Below are positions 1 to 6,582 of a DNA stretch of 21,581 bases, piece by piece. Position numbers and translations under genes: made by a program. The stretch is taken from contig JAVBLQ010000135.1 in the NCBI GenBank assembly GCA_031553435.1, positions 1-21,581 of the forward strand, in the 5' to 3' direction. Source of the DNA: JAVBLQ01 sp031553435. Its GTDB lineage: Bacteria; Bacteroidota; Bacteroidia; Bacteroidales; Azobacteroidaceae. The stretch's first letter is position 1. Every line of letters starts with the position of its first letter. A model generated the notes under the pieces. It did no database searches. It was not told the origin of the DNA and was given only the letters and a program-made list of their open reading frames with translations.

Positions 1-144
1 CAGGTGTTTGATGTAACAGGAAGAATGGTTCTTTCTGCAACGGCACAAAACTCAGATTTCACAAGTGAATTGAATACTGAAGGCGCTTTGATTGTAAAGA
101 TCACCGGCAAAACCAGCAACATATCTAAAATAATGAATCAATGA
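1..144 (+). CDS. C-terminal end of a T9SS-exported protein (type A sorting domain), 5' truncated by window edge
   Basis: An open frame runs from base 1 to a TGA at 142-144 and encodes the last 47 residues of a larger protein. The readable pattern VFDVTGRMV, then a short beta segment, then GALIVKITG and a basic end (SKIMNQ) matches the last part of the T9SS type A (Por) sorting domain, the signal that routes proteins through the outer membrane in Bacteroidetes. The body of the protein lies outside the window, so its function is unknown. The stop overlaps the start of the next gene as ATGA, which suggests translational coupling and a shared operon. The family call rests on a short fragment. Confidence 0.75.
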   Translation, partial: QVFDVTGRMVLSATAQNSDFTSELNTEGALIVKITGKTSNISKIMNQ

Positions 145-431
145 AAAAAACAATATACATCATCTTGCTCACGATCCTGACCTGCAGTTTGCACGCCCAG
201 GGATTGTACAAGAACACGGAGGATGGCGAGTCACCCTCCGGCGTCTGGGCCAAGTCGCCCTATAATTCAGAAGAATACAGTCCCTCTATCCTCAGGGCCA
301 AACCCGATACACCTCCCGGGCCGGGAGAGGATGAAACGGCGCTGCCGGTTTCCGGAGGAATGCTGCTGCTCGCTGCGCTCGCGGGTGCACGGTACGCGGT
401 GCACGGTGCACGGAGGAGAGTGAAAAATTAA
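141..431 (+). CDS. Small secreted protein with PID-CTERM-like C-terminal sorting/anchor motif
   Basis: This 96-residue protein starts with a clear signal peptide (residues 1-20, ending LHAQ). A short polar region rich in Ser, Pro, Gly and Glu follows. The tail has a proline-glycine stretch, then LPVSGG, a hydrophobic run (MLLLAALAG) and a basic cluster (ARRRVKN). This resembles the short Bacteroidetes PID-CTERM proteins (signal peptide plus P-I-D-G-G, hydrophobic, basic tail), here with PVSGG. The start overlaps the upstream stop (ATGA), and the next gene follows 35 bp later, so it probably belongs to a surface-protein operon. Oddly, codons 82-91 (GARYAVHGAR) are written entirely by a heptamer repeat (GGTGCAC) that also occurs between genes at 3081-3094. 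Function unknown; the sorting assignment is inference. Confidence 0.65.
   Translation: MKKTIYIILLTILTCSLHAQGLYKNTEDGESPSGVWAKSPYNSEEYSPSILRAKPDTPPGPGEDETALPVSGGMLLLAALAGARYAVHGARRRVKN
384..413 (+). repeat. Tandem heptamer repeat (GGTGCAC-type) inside a coding region
   Basis: Four successive heptamers read GGTGCAC, GGTACGC, GGTGCAC, GGTGCAC, then GG. The same two-unit phrase, GGTGCAC followed by GGTACAC, occurs at 3081-3094 in the loop of a hairpin between genes. Here the repeat is in frame and supplies the tail of the small secreted protein. Confidence 0.8.
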
Positions 432-466
432 AAATAAAATGTATAACTTATAACTTAAAAATAAAG

Positions 467-1765
467 ATGAAAACAACGAAAATTTTAATTTCCCTGTGCC
501 TTGCCATTTTTCTGGCAGGTGCAAATATGAATGCCCAAGTCACTATCGGTAGCCAGAATGCCCCTCATGCTGCTGCCGGCCTCGACATCCAAACTACCAC
601 CAAAGGTTTGAAACTACCCAATGTGGCTTTGAATACAGATTTAACCCAGTTTGTGCTTGACGGACAGGCCGACAAGGCTACAGCCAAAGGTATGCTGGTT
701 TACAACACCGTCGACAATATGGTTTACGTGTGGAACGGTAGCCGTTGGAATCCTACTTCCCTGGATCCTTTTTTGCTTACGATAACTGTTCAGCCCAAGG
801 CATTTTCTTTTTCACAGAAAAAAGCTGTTGACGGAGGTTCTGTTGCAGCCCTAACCGTAACTGCTGTAAATGCTACTTCTTATCAATGGTATAATGCTGC
901 TACGGGCACTGCTATTTCCGGAGCTACATCCGCCACATATGCTCCTGATCTGACTGCTTTGGGTTTGAAGACTTATTATTGTGTTGTTTCCAACGTTAAG
1001 GGCAGCGTGAAAAGTGAATCTGCTGAAGTGGCCGTAGGTTGCGGTGCTAAGACTGTGGATGGCACCTGGTTGAAATTCCAATGTCACAACCTCGGCGTCG
1101 ATACATCCCTGGATCCTTTTATCTGGTCAGGTTCCATTCCCAGTTCCAACCCCAGTGCAACCGATACTCAGGATGGTATCAAAGGTTCCATTTACCAATG
1201 GGGTAGGAATAATGATGGTCATCAATTGCGTACAGCCCCTGTTTATGAGATTGACGGTCCTGTGACTTTGGGCGAAAATGCACAACCTGTTGCCGGTTCC
1301 GGTCAGGGTCAATTTATTAAAACTCCAGCATCTCCTTATGATTGGCGTAGTCCCCAGGATGATTTGATGTGGCGTCCTTACCAGAATGAGACTAATGATC
1401 CTTGTTCTTCCATTACCGGTGGGACTTGGCGTGTACCTACCAGTGATGAATGGTCTGCTATCTTCTCAGGCACTTCCGGTTCAACTGCTCCCGGTATTGC
1501 CTCTGCTAACACCTGGACATGGACAGACAAGGGTTACGCTATCAAACCCGATGGAGTCACCACTACCCTTTTCCTGCCGGCCGCAGGCTACCGTTACGGC
1601 AGTAGTGGACACTTCTTCAGCGTTGGTACGTACGGCAAGTATTGGAGCAGTACACCGTACGGTACGAACTCGCAGTACCTGACCTTCAATAGCAGCAGCG
1701 TGGCCCCGGGCTACATCGGTCACCGTGCAGACGGCTTCAGTGTCCGTTGCGTCGCCCAGAATTGA
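467..1765 (+). CDS. Secreted Ig-like / FISUMP (C-type-lectin-like) surface protein with a variable-looking C-terminus
   Basis: This 432-residue protein has a signal peptide (1-23, ending MNAQ). Residues 24-100 form an N-terminal module ending GMLVYNTVDNMVYVWNGSRW, a pattern common in Bacteroidetes surface proteins. Residues ~105-190 form an Ig-like domain (SYQWYNAATG, then TYYCVVSN). From ~192 (GTWLKFQCHNLG) to the end is a FISUMP-type domain with WRVPTSDEW, YWSSTP and the closing RADGFSVRCV. FISUMP domains share the C-type-lectin-like fold used by the variable proteins of diversity-generating retroelements. From about codon 370 nearly every codon ends in G or C, while the middle of the gene favours T-ending codons, so the 3' end looks like a separate cassette. 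It lies 35 bp after the small secreted protein, probably in the same operon. No T9SS domain is seen at its end. The ligand is unknown. Confidence 0.75.
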   Translation: MKTTKILISLCLAIFLAGANMNAQVTIGSQNAPHAAAGLDIQTTTKGLKLPNVALNTDLTQFVLDGQADKATAKGMLVYNTVDNMVYVWNGSRWNPTSLDPFLLTITVQPKAFSFSQKKAVDGGSVAALTVTAVNATSYQWYNAATGTAISGATSATYAPDLTALGLKTYYCVVSNVKGSVKSESAEVAVGCGAKTVDGTWLKFQCHNLGVDTSLDPFIWSGSIPSSNPSATDTQDGIKGSIYQWGRNNDGHQLRTAPVYEIDGPVTLGENAQPVAGSGQGQFIKTPASPYDWRSPQDDLMWRPYQNETNDPCSSITGGTWRVPTSDEWSAIFSGTSGSTAPGIASANTWTWTDKGYAIKPDGVTTTLFLPAAGYRYGSSGHFFSVGTYGKYWSSTPYGTNSQYLTFNSSSVAPGYIGHRADGFSVRCVAQN

Positions 1766-1766
1766 T

Positions 1767-1785
1767 TCGTGAAATAACTTCACGA
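1767..1785 (+). terminator. Small hairpin directly after the FISUMP gene
   Basis: A perfect 7-bp inverted repeat (TCGTGAA, 5-nt loop, TTCACGA) begins 2 bp after the stop codon at 1765. It has no T-tract, so terminator function is only suggested by position. Confidence 0.35.
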
Positions 1786-1957
1786 GACTGTCTCAAAAGT
1801 GAAATTAGCACACAGAATACACAGATTATACGGAAAATTACAATTCTTATTATTTCGACAAATTGCTTATTCTTAAATGAATACAAAATAAATAATTTGT
1901 GTTATTCTGTTTAATCCGTGTATTCTGTGTGCTATTAGTTGACTTTTGAGACAGCTC
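1784..1957. repeat. MITE-like element with ~46-bp terminal inverted repeats
   Basis: The left arm (about 1784-1830, beginning GAGACTGTCTCAAAAGT) and the inverted right arm (about 1911-1957, beginning GAGCTGTCTCAAAAGT when read from the other end) match over ~46 bp with a few substitutions. Both contain TAGCACACAGAATACAC. The ~80-bp centre is AT-rich and has no credible ORF. The structure fits a non-autonomous transposon-like element or a large cruciform. I could not define a target-site duplication. It sits 18 bp after the FISUMP gene. Confidence 0.65.
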
Positions 1958-1958
1958 C

Positions 1959-2079
1959 GATTTTCATAACCGTAGGTCAGCGACCTGCGGAGAATGTACA
2001 GGCAATGGATCTATCAGTTGCCAATCCGCAAGTTGCGCTTCGCTTACATGCGGTTATGAAAATCATGCCTTTCAGGCAT
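1959..2079. repeat. REP-like compound palindromic element
   Basis: A perfect 14-bp inverted repeat (GATTTTCATAACCG at 1959-1972, complement at 2051-2064) encloses two smaller stems. One is a 9-bp stem at 1970-1990 around AGGTC/GACCT, with one G-T pair. The other is an imperfect stem at about 2026-2053. A further 6-bp hairpin (ATGCCT TTC AGGCAT, 2065-2079) follows at once. It starts one base after the MITE-like element. The nested arrangement resembles REP-type repeats spread by REP-associated tyrosine transposases; that link is inference. A 65-codon ORF across it looks incidental. Confidence 0.6.
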
Positions 2080-2145
2080 AAAAAAGAAATATTTAATTTT
2101 TTGTCATGTACTTGCTGTTTCTCCATTTCCCATTAAAAAAATCCG

Positions 2146-2153
2146 TACTTTTG
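2146..2153 (+). promoter_or_regulatory. Bacteroidetes -7 promoter element for the AraC gene
   Basis: TACTTTTG is an exact match to the Bacteroidetes -7 consensus TAnnTTTG. No good -33 TTG is seen at the usual ~20-bp spacing, so support rests on the -7 box alone. It ends one base before the ATG at 2155, which would put the transcript start just after that ATG and favour the in-frame ATG at 2176 or 2191 as the true start. Confidence 0.5.
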
Positions 2154-2154
2154 T

Positions 2155-2994
2155 ATGGACAAAAAATCAGGCACCATGATTATCCCGGAAATGTATTTTG
2201 AAATAGAAGATATAAAACATATTTTATCCCGGACGCAGCCAGTCAGAAACAATCTGCACGAAATAGTTTTTCTCACCAAAGGTCATCTGATCAGAAATGT
2301 CAATTTAAGATCCATACAGGTTAATTCGCACGAATTTCATCTGGCATTGAAAAATCAGTTGATTTCCGTAGAAGGTTATTCCCAGGACGTTTCCGGTTTC
2401 TATTGTTGTTTCAGCGATCAATTTCTGGAGTCGATGCATTTGAAGAATGATATCGACCAGGATTTATCGTTCATCAGCAGTTATATGTATCATTATCCTT
2501 TGCGGTTACCCAAAAATTTGGACGAAAGGATGAACACTCTTTTTACTTTTCTGTGGAAAGTGTGCCGGCAAGAGGGCGGACCGGCGCAATTGCATGCTGC
2601 TTATCTGTTATTGATTATCCGTGAAATCAGGCAATTGATGGTGAATAGTGGTTTTGATCCGTATCCTTCCAAATCATTTTTGCTTGTGAAAAGGTATACG
2701 GACTTACTGGTCGAGCATATTCGCCAACACCGGAATGTCAGTTTTTATGCAGAAAAACTGGGAGTTACAACCGATCAGTTGAATAAGGCCGTAAAGGCTA
2801 CTCTTGGAAAAACTTCTGTTACATTATGTAATGAAATATGTCTGTCGGAAGCCAAATTTCAGCTCAAACGATCTTATAATCCTGTCAGTGACATCGCTTA
2901 CTTGCTGGGATTTTCGGAACCCACCTACTTCAACCGTTTTTTTAAGAAATTAACGGGAAAGACTCCGTTGGAATACCGGAATAATCCGCTTTAA
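2155..2994 (+). CDS. AraC-family transcriptional regulator
   Basis: The longest reading is 279 residues. The last ~100 residues carry the two-helix-turn-helix AraC DNA-binding domain: HRNVSFYAEKLGVTTDQLNK (first HTH), then the linker and second HTH with SDIAYLLGFSEPTYFNRFFKKLTGKTPLEYR, the classic family signature. Residues ~10-170 are a ligand-sensing or dimerisation region of the Bacteroidetes type and show no recognisable effector site. The start is uncertain: a -7 promoter box at 2146-2153 nearly touches ATG 2155, so translation may begin at ATG 2176 (residue 8) or 2191 (residue 13). The gene stands alone, followed by a hairpin at 3000-3033. Its targets cannot be read from the sequence; the upstream surface-protein operon and the btu locus are both possible. 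Confidence 0.9.
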   Translation: MDKKSGTMIIPEMYFEIEDIKHILSRTQPVRNNLHEIVFLTKGHLIRNVNLRSIQVNSHEFHLALKNQLISVEGYSQDVSGFYCCFSDQFLESMHLKNDIDQDLSFISSYMYHYPLRLPKNLDERMNTLFTFLWKVCRQEGGPAQLHAAYLLLIIREIRQLMVNSGFDPYPSKSFLLVKRYTDLLVEHIRQHRNVSFYAEKLGVTTDQLNKAVKATLGKTSVTLCNEICLSEAKFQLKRSYNPVSDIAYLLGFSEPTYFNRFFKKLTGKTPLEYRNNPL

Positions 2995-2999
2995 AAATC

Positions 3000-3033
3000 A
3001 AGACTTGTTGACTTTCACAAGGGAACAAGTCTT
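3000..3033 (+). terminator. Hairpin terminator candidate after the AraC gene
   Basis: A perfect 10-bp stem (AAGACTTGTT / AACAAGTCTT) with a 14-nt loop starts 6 bp after the stop codon. Only a short T-containing tail follows, so this is a candidate terminator. Confidence 0.5.
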
Positions 3034-3067
3034 TGTAAACTAACGATTAAACTAATTGAAAGGTGAA

Positions 3068-3100
3068 TTTTGGGTGCAAAGGTGCACGGTACACCCAAAA
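3068..3100 (-). terminator. Hairpin after the btuG-like gene, carrying the GGTGCAC phrase in its loop
   Basis: A 9-bp stem (TTTTGGGTG / CACCCAAAA) starts 2 nt past the stop codon of the leftward btuG-like gene. Its loop holds GGTGCAC then GGTACAC, the same heptamer repeat as at 384-413. With the hairpin at 3000-3033 it separates two convergent genes. Confidence 0.5.
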
Positions 3101-3102
3101 CT

Positions 3103-4164
3103 TTAATAAAAAACGAATGTCGAAGGATTAATCCCAATATTTGTAATTTCAAATTTCTTTTTGCCATCAGTGCCGAAGACATATATTTTGCCGGGATTAC
3201 TGTAATCGGTGTCTGAAATGTAAACATTGTTATTGCTTGGATTGACTCCGATTCCATAAGGAATATTGATGACTGTTCCGTCAGTAATCACAGAATTTGA
3301 TGATATTACTTCTGATTGAGTCTGGAATATTCCGAAACTGCTTGGGTAAGTCCCATAAAAATAACAAACGTCTTCGCTCATAACTATTTTTTCCATATTT
3401 ATTTTTTCCCCTGATTTTACAATCTCGACAACTTCCTCGTTCCGGATTCTTTGAAAGCCGGGAGTTACATCATTATAATTCCCACGATAGCAGAGATATA
3501 TATCTCCTTGTTTATCAGCAAGAACGATATATGGATTAAGACCCACAGTCAATTTTTTTATTTCTTTGAATGAAGCTATATCGACGATAGAGAGTGTATT
3601 GTTGAAACCAGTCATATAATCTCCGCTATTGGCTACATATAATTTTCCTCCGGTAACAGCGATGCCTTCGGGGTTGGGGCCCACTTTTGCAGCAGCTTCC
3701 AGGGAAAGCGAGGTTGTATCCATCCGGACAACGTAACCATCATTGTTTGTGATGTATACTTTTCCGTTATAAGAGGCTAACCGGCGTGGATATCTCGGTG
3801 TGTTATTTTCATCTTTTACGGAAAGTTGCTTGATTCTTGTTTTTGTTTCCGGATCGATCACTACAATTGTGCTTGATCCGTTGACGGCAACATAGATTTT
3901 GCTTCCATAAAGGATCATATCGTTTCCGGTATCTCCTAAAGTTCCGTTTAAAATATCTTTGGTTGTAGTTTGTGTTTCGAAATCATAATAACTGATTCCG
4001 GAAGTATTGACTCCCATCGTGCCTTCACAAAGGATAAAGACACCGTTTTTCCCTGGAAAAACAGGAATTGGACCTGGATTCGGATCTTGTTCGCAAGCTA
4101 TAAAGGTAATTGAGAATGCGAGGCAACAGATTGCCCATCTGAAATAATTTAACATTGTGTTCAT
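3103..4164 (-). CDS. btuG: BtuG-like vitamin B12-binding beta-propeller surface lipoprotein
   Basis: This 353-residue protein has a type II signal peptide with lipobox TFIAC, making Cys24 the likely lipidated residue. An acidic, proline-rich start (CEQDPNPGP) follows. From ~36 to the end it is a YncE-like beta-propeller with repeated short blades such as KIYVAVNGSSTIVVIDPETK, KVYITNNDGYVVRMD, KLYVANSGD and NNNVYISDTDYSNPGKIYVF. In Bacteroides, BtuG is a surface propeller lipoprotein that binds B12 very tightly and caps the receptor BtuB. Here the gene lies directly downstream of a btuB-like receptor controlled by a cobalamin riboswitch, which is the main basis for naming it; the fold alone would only give YncE-family lipoprotein. 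A 111-bp inverted repeat separates it from btuB, so its expression may differ from that of the receptor. Confidence 0.75.
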   Translation of the reverse strand: MNTMLNYFRWAICCLAFSITFIACEQDPNPGPIPVFPGKNGVFILCEGTMGVNTSGISYYDFETQTTTKDILNGTLGDTGNDMILYGSKIYVAVNGSSTIVVIDPETKTRIKQLSVKDENNTPRYPRRLASYNGKVYITNNDGYVVRMDTTSLSLEAAAKVGPNPEGIAVTGGKLYVANSGDYMTGFNNTLSIVDIASFKEIKKLTVGLNPYIVLADKQGDIYLCYRGNYNDVTPGFQRIRNEEVVEIVKSGEKINMEKIVMSEDVCYFYGTYPSSFGIFQTQSEVISSNSVITDGTVINIPYGIGVNPSNNNVYISDTDYSNPGKIYVFGTDGKKKFEITNIGINPSTFVFY

Positions 4165-4192
4165 ATTTTATGTTTTTATAATAATCATAAAA

Positions 4193-4303
4193 GTGAAAGG
4201 TGAGGGTCGCTTCGCTCCCTTGTGAAAGGTGAATTGTGTTTATCGCCTCTTCACAACGAGTGAAGCGAGTTCACAAGGGAGCGAAGCGACCTTCACTATT
4301 CAC
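4193..4303. repeat. Large inverted repeat between btuB and btuG, overlapping the btuB stop codon
   Basis: A left arm at 4193-4226 and a right arm at 4270-4303 are inverse copies matching at 31 of 34 positions; the inner 22 bp (4205-4226 and 4270-4291, GGTCGCTTCGCTCCCTTGTG...) are perfect. The ~43-nt centre holds another GTGAAAGGTGAA phrase copy and a second CGAAGC-type motif. The btuB stop (TGA, read leftward at 4302-4300) is inside the right arm. In RNA it would form a long stem in the btuB-btuG message. Confidence 0.85.
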
Positions 4304-6291
4304 ATGAATACTTTAACCCCAAATCTAAACTCCCTTCCCGGCATCGGATAAGATCGTATCACTTCATATTGTTGATCGAATATATTTAAACATTCGGCTG
4401 AAAGTAAAACTTTTGCTTTTTTCCAATTGAAATTGCGAATGATGGAGATTCCCTGACTCGAATAGGCATCCATCATGTATTCAGGTTCGTTGAGTGTTTC
4501 GAAATATCTATCTCCACAGAATGTAATCGTATAATTGAAATCAAACCAGGGGGTGATTGTCGTCAGCCGACCTGATCCGATATGATGCGGTGCATATTTA
4601 AGTTGCTGGTTATAGCTTGCTTTAGATGCATCTGTCTTATCCAAAACATGCTGGTATGTGTATGCGCCTTCCAGTTGCCATTGAAATTTTTCGCCGGTTT
4701 GTAAGTGAACGGAGGCATTTAGATCCACTCCTTTGATTTCCACTTTTCCATAATTTTGTACAGACCATATAAACATGCTATACTTGGGGAAAGCAACAAT
4801 TTTATTCTCAATTTTATTCAAATAGAAATCAGAAGATATTGTGAAGAAAGGAAGTAAAGCATTGATTTTTCCAGACCACGAGAGCCCCAGATTATACTGA
4901 TGGGCATTTTCCGGTTGCAGGTTTTTTGTCGGAACTCTTGAAAAATAGAGATCGCTGAAAGTAGGCATCCTGAAAGTATTTTTATAAAAACTCCTGATTC
5001 TCAGCAAAACGGAAGAAAATGGTTGAATGGAAAACCCCAGATAGGGTGACAGTTTGAATGCGTCTTCAGGAGTTTCTCCTTTTTCAGTTGCTTCGTTAAC
5101 AGATGTAGCCAGCAGACTTCCGGTTACAGTGAAGCGTTTTTTTTCGTATTTTCCGGCAAAGACGCTTTGCCAGGTTATCCGTGAGGGATATACGCAATCA
5201 TCAAAATTATTTTCAAAATTTGCAGATGCAATATCGTTCGCCCAGGAAAAAGAAAGTGCCGGTAATAATTTATACAAGATGGTTGCATTGAGATAATATT
5301 CCCGTTGATAGTAAATATTTTCCTGTCTTCCATTTTTTGTATCTACATAATCTGTATGCGAATAATTGAATTTGGCATTGGCCTGGAAATCTATTTTGGA
5401 GGTTAATGATTGTTCAAAATGGCTTTGTATAAAGAAATTTTGCTCGTCAGTCCTTTCGCCGGATGTGTTATTATAATATATAGAGGGCCCCGGAATACCT
5501 CTGTCGGAATCGTAATAATAGGCTTTGAAAGAAAGTTTTCCTCCCCGTTTCAAACGTCCGAAAAGATTGGCTTCCAGCTTCCAGGTTTCGACATCCGAAT
5601 TATTTCTTTTTTCTACCGAACTTGTATCTTTATCATAGCCATAGTATTGAGTGTAAGGATAATCGCCTTTTGTCTTCAGATATTCTGCTGAAAATTGGGC
5701 GGAAAAAGTCTGATTAATAGCCTGGCTGTATAAAACAGATGGATTGATCAATCCGAAAGATCCTGTTTTAAGTCCCGCTTTGATTTCGTTTTTCTTGTCT
5801 AAAGTCGGTTGAAATGAATGAGTGATGATATTCAATGCTCCTGCGGATGCCTGAATACGGGCGGTTTGGAAAATATCGTCACTTTCGCCGATGTTGAGGC
5901 TGATCATTTCGACATTGTCTAACGAAAATTTTCCTAAATCAATTTGCCCGCTTTGATAATCGGAAAGGGTAATCCCATCATAAGCAACGGTTGTATAATT
6001 GGCTCCCAGGCTGCGGATAGAAACGGTTTTCAGTCCGCCCACGCCGCCGTAATCATTTACCATAACTCCGGAAAAATATTTCACGGCGTCCGAAACCTGC
6101 AATACATTCAATCTTTGAATGTCTTCGGTTTGTAAGATTTGCAACGGAGAAGTCATTTTGGAAGTTCCGATATAAGAAGATGTTACATTGATCTCCTGCA
6201 ACGAATGTATCTTCGTTGTGTCCGGTAATTCCTGAGCCTGTAATTCTCCCAGAAAGAAGAAGCACAAAATGATTTTAAAAGATGATGGCAT
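4300..6291 (-). CDS. btuB: BtuB-like TonB-dependent receptor for cobalamin
   Basis: The outer membrane receptor is 663 residues from the ATG at 6291. A longer reading from TTG 6303 adds four residues, but the signal peptide (MPSSFKIILCFFFLGELQAQ) fits the ATG. An early region with TonB-box character (IHSLQEINVTSS) is followed by the plug domain (DVMVNDYGGVGGLKTVSIRS-type pattern and GANYTTVAYDGITL), then a 22-strand-type barrel ending with ECLNIFDQQYEVIRSYPMPGREFRFGVKV. Substrate assignment rests on the upstream cobalamin riboswitch and the downstream btuG-like gene. No BtuFCD transporter genes are in the window. Oddity: the protein ends VFM rather than on the usual aromatic residue, and its stop codon lies in an inverted repeat, so the terminus may have been altered by that element. 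Confidence 0.85.
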   Translation of the reverse strand: MPSSFKIILCFFFLGELQAQELPDTTKIHSLQEINVTSSYIGTSKMTSPLQILQTEDIQRLNVLQVSDAVKYFSGVMVNDYGGVGGLKTVSIRSLGANYTTVAYDGITLSDYQSGQIDLGKFSLDNVEMISLNIGESDDIFQTARIQASAGALNIITHSFQPTLDKKNEIKAGLKTGSFGLINPSVLYSQAINQTFSAQFSAEYLKTKGDYPYTQYYGYDKDTSSVEKRNNSDVETWKLEANLFGRLKRGGKLSFKAYYYDSDRGIPGPSIYYNNTSGERTDEQNFFIQSHFEQSLTSKIDFQANAKFNYSHTDYVDTKNGRQENIYYQREYYLNATILYKLLPALSFSWANDIASANFENNFDDCVYPSRITWQSVFAGKYEKKRFTVTGSLLATSVNEATEKGETPEDAFKLSPYLGFSIQPFSSVLLRIRSFYKNTFRMPTFSDLYFSRVPTKNLQPENAHQYNLGLSWSGKINALLPFFTISSDFYLNKIENKIVAFPKYSMFIWSVQNYGKVEIKGVDLNASVHLQTGEKFQWQLEGAYTYQHVLDKTDASKASYNQQLKYAPHHIGSGRLTTITPWFDFNYTITFCGDRYFETLNEPEYMMDAYSSQGISIIRNFNWKKAKVLLSAECLNIFDQQYEVIRSYPMPGREFRFGVKVFM

Positions 6292-6363
6292 ACAGTTAAC
6301 CAATAAGTCACATGACCCAAAAGATCACGACCAATGTTTAAAATAAATGAGATTTTTATAATG

Positions 6364-6395
6364 GATAAAAACTTCAAACCTCGAAAGTTTTTATC
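6364..6395 (-). promoter_or_regulatory. Expression-platform hairpin candidate of the cobalamin riboswitch
   Basis: A perfect 11-bp inverted repeat (GATAAAAACTT / AAGTTTTTATC, 10-nt loop) lies just downstream of the aptamer and upstream of btuB. It may be the switching helix or a weak terminator. The stem is AT-rich, so its role is uncertain. Confidence 0.45.
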
Positions 6396-6407
6396 TTTTG
6401 GAACATT

Positions 6408-6576
6408 TCTTTGGCAGGTTTTCTGACTTATTCCGCTTACACAACCTTCCCGGATCAAATCCAGTGGTATGAGTTTTGTGTAAAACTGATGTGGAATTTA
6501 CAGCAGCGAGACTGTTCAGGATTTTCACCTGATTCCCTTTTCAACGCTTTTTCCGGATGGAAAGAGCGCCACCAAA
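6408..6576 (-). ncRNA. Cobalamin riboswitch
   Basis: Read on the minus strand, the sequence contains the conserved cobalamin aptamer landmarks in order: AATCAGGTGAAAATCCTGAA, ACAGTCTCGCTGCTGTAA, the B12-box-like ACCACTGG (plus-strand 6461-6468), GGGAAGG, and the closing AAGTCAGAAAACCTGCC (3' part at 6413-6418). Binding of adenosylcobalamin or a related cobalamin is known to reduce expression of downstream uptake genes. Here it precedes the btuB-like receptor and its lipoprotein partner. The 5' boundary is approximate and was set from the promoter at 6583-6590. Confidence 0.93.
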
Positions 6577-6582
6577 ACTTTG

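Noticed and set aside
267..524. Minus-strand ORF with CTVHR-type repeated text
   Set aside because: It is the reverse reading of the heptamer repeat and of the small secreted protein gene; no start signal or family.
1939..2136. A 65-codon ORF on the plus strand
   Set aside because: It lies across the two palindromic repeats, and its wording is that of the repeat, not of a conserved protein.
4300..6303. Start of the btuB-like gene at TTG 6303
   Set aside because: The ATG at 6291 gives a cleaner signal peptide; the extra four residues have no support.
6183..6458. Minus-strand ORF of 91 codons across the btuB start and riboswitch
   Set aside because: It overlaps the riboswitch aptamer and the btuB signal peptide in another frame; a shadow.
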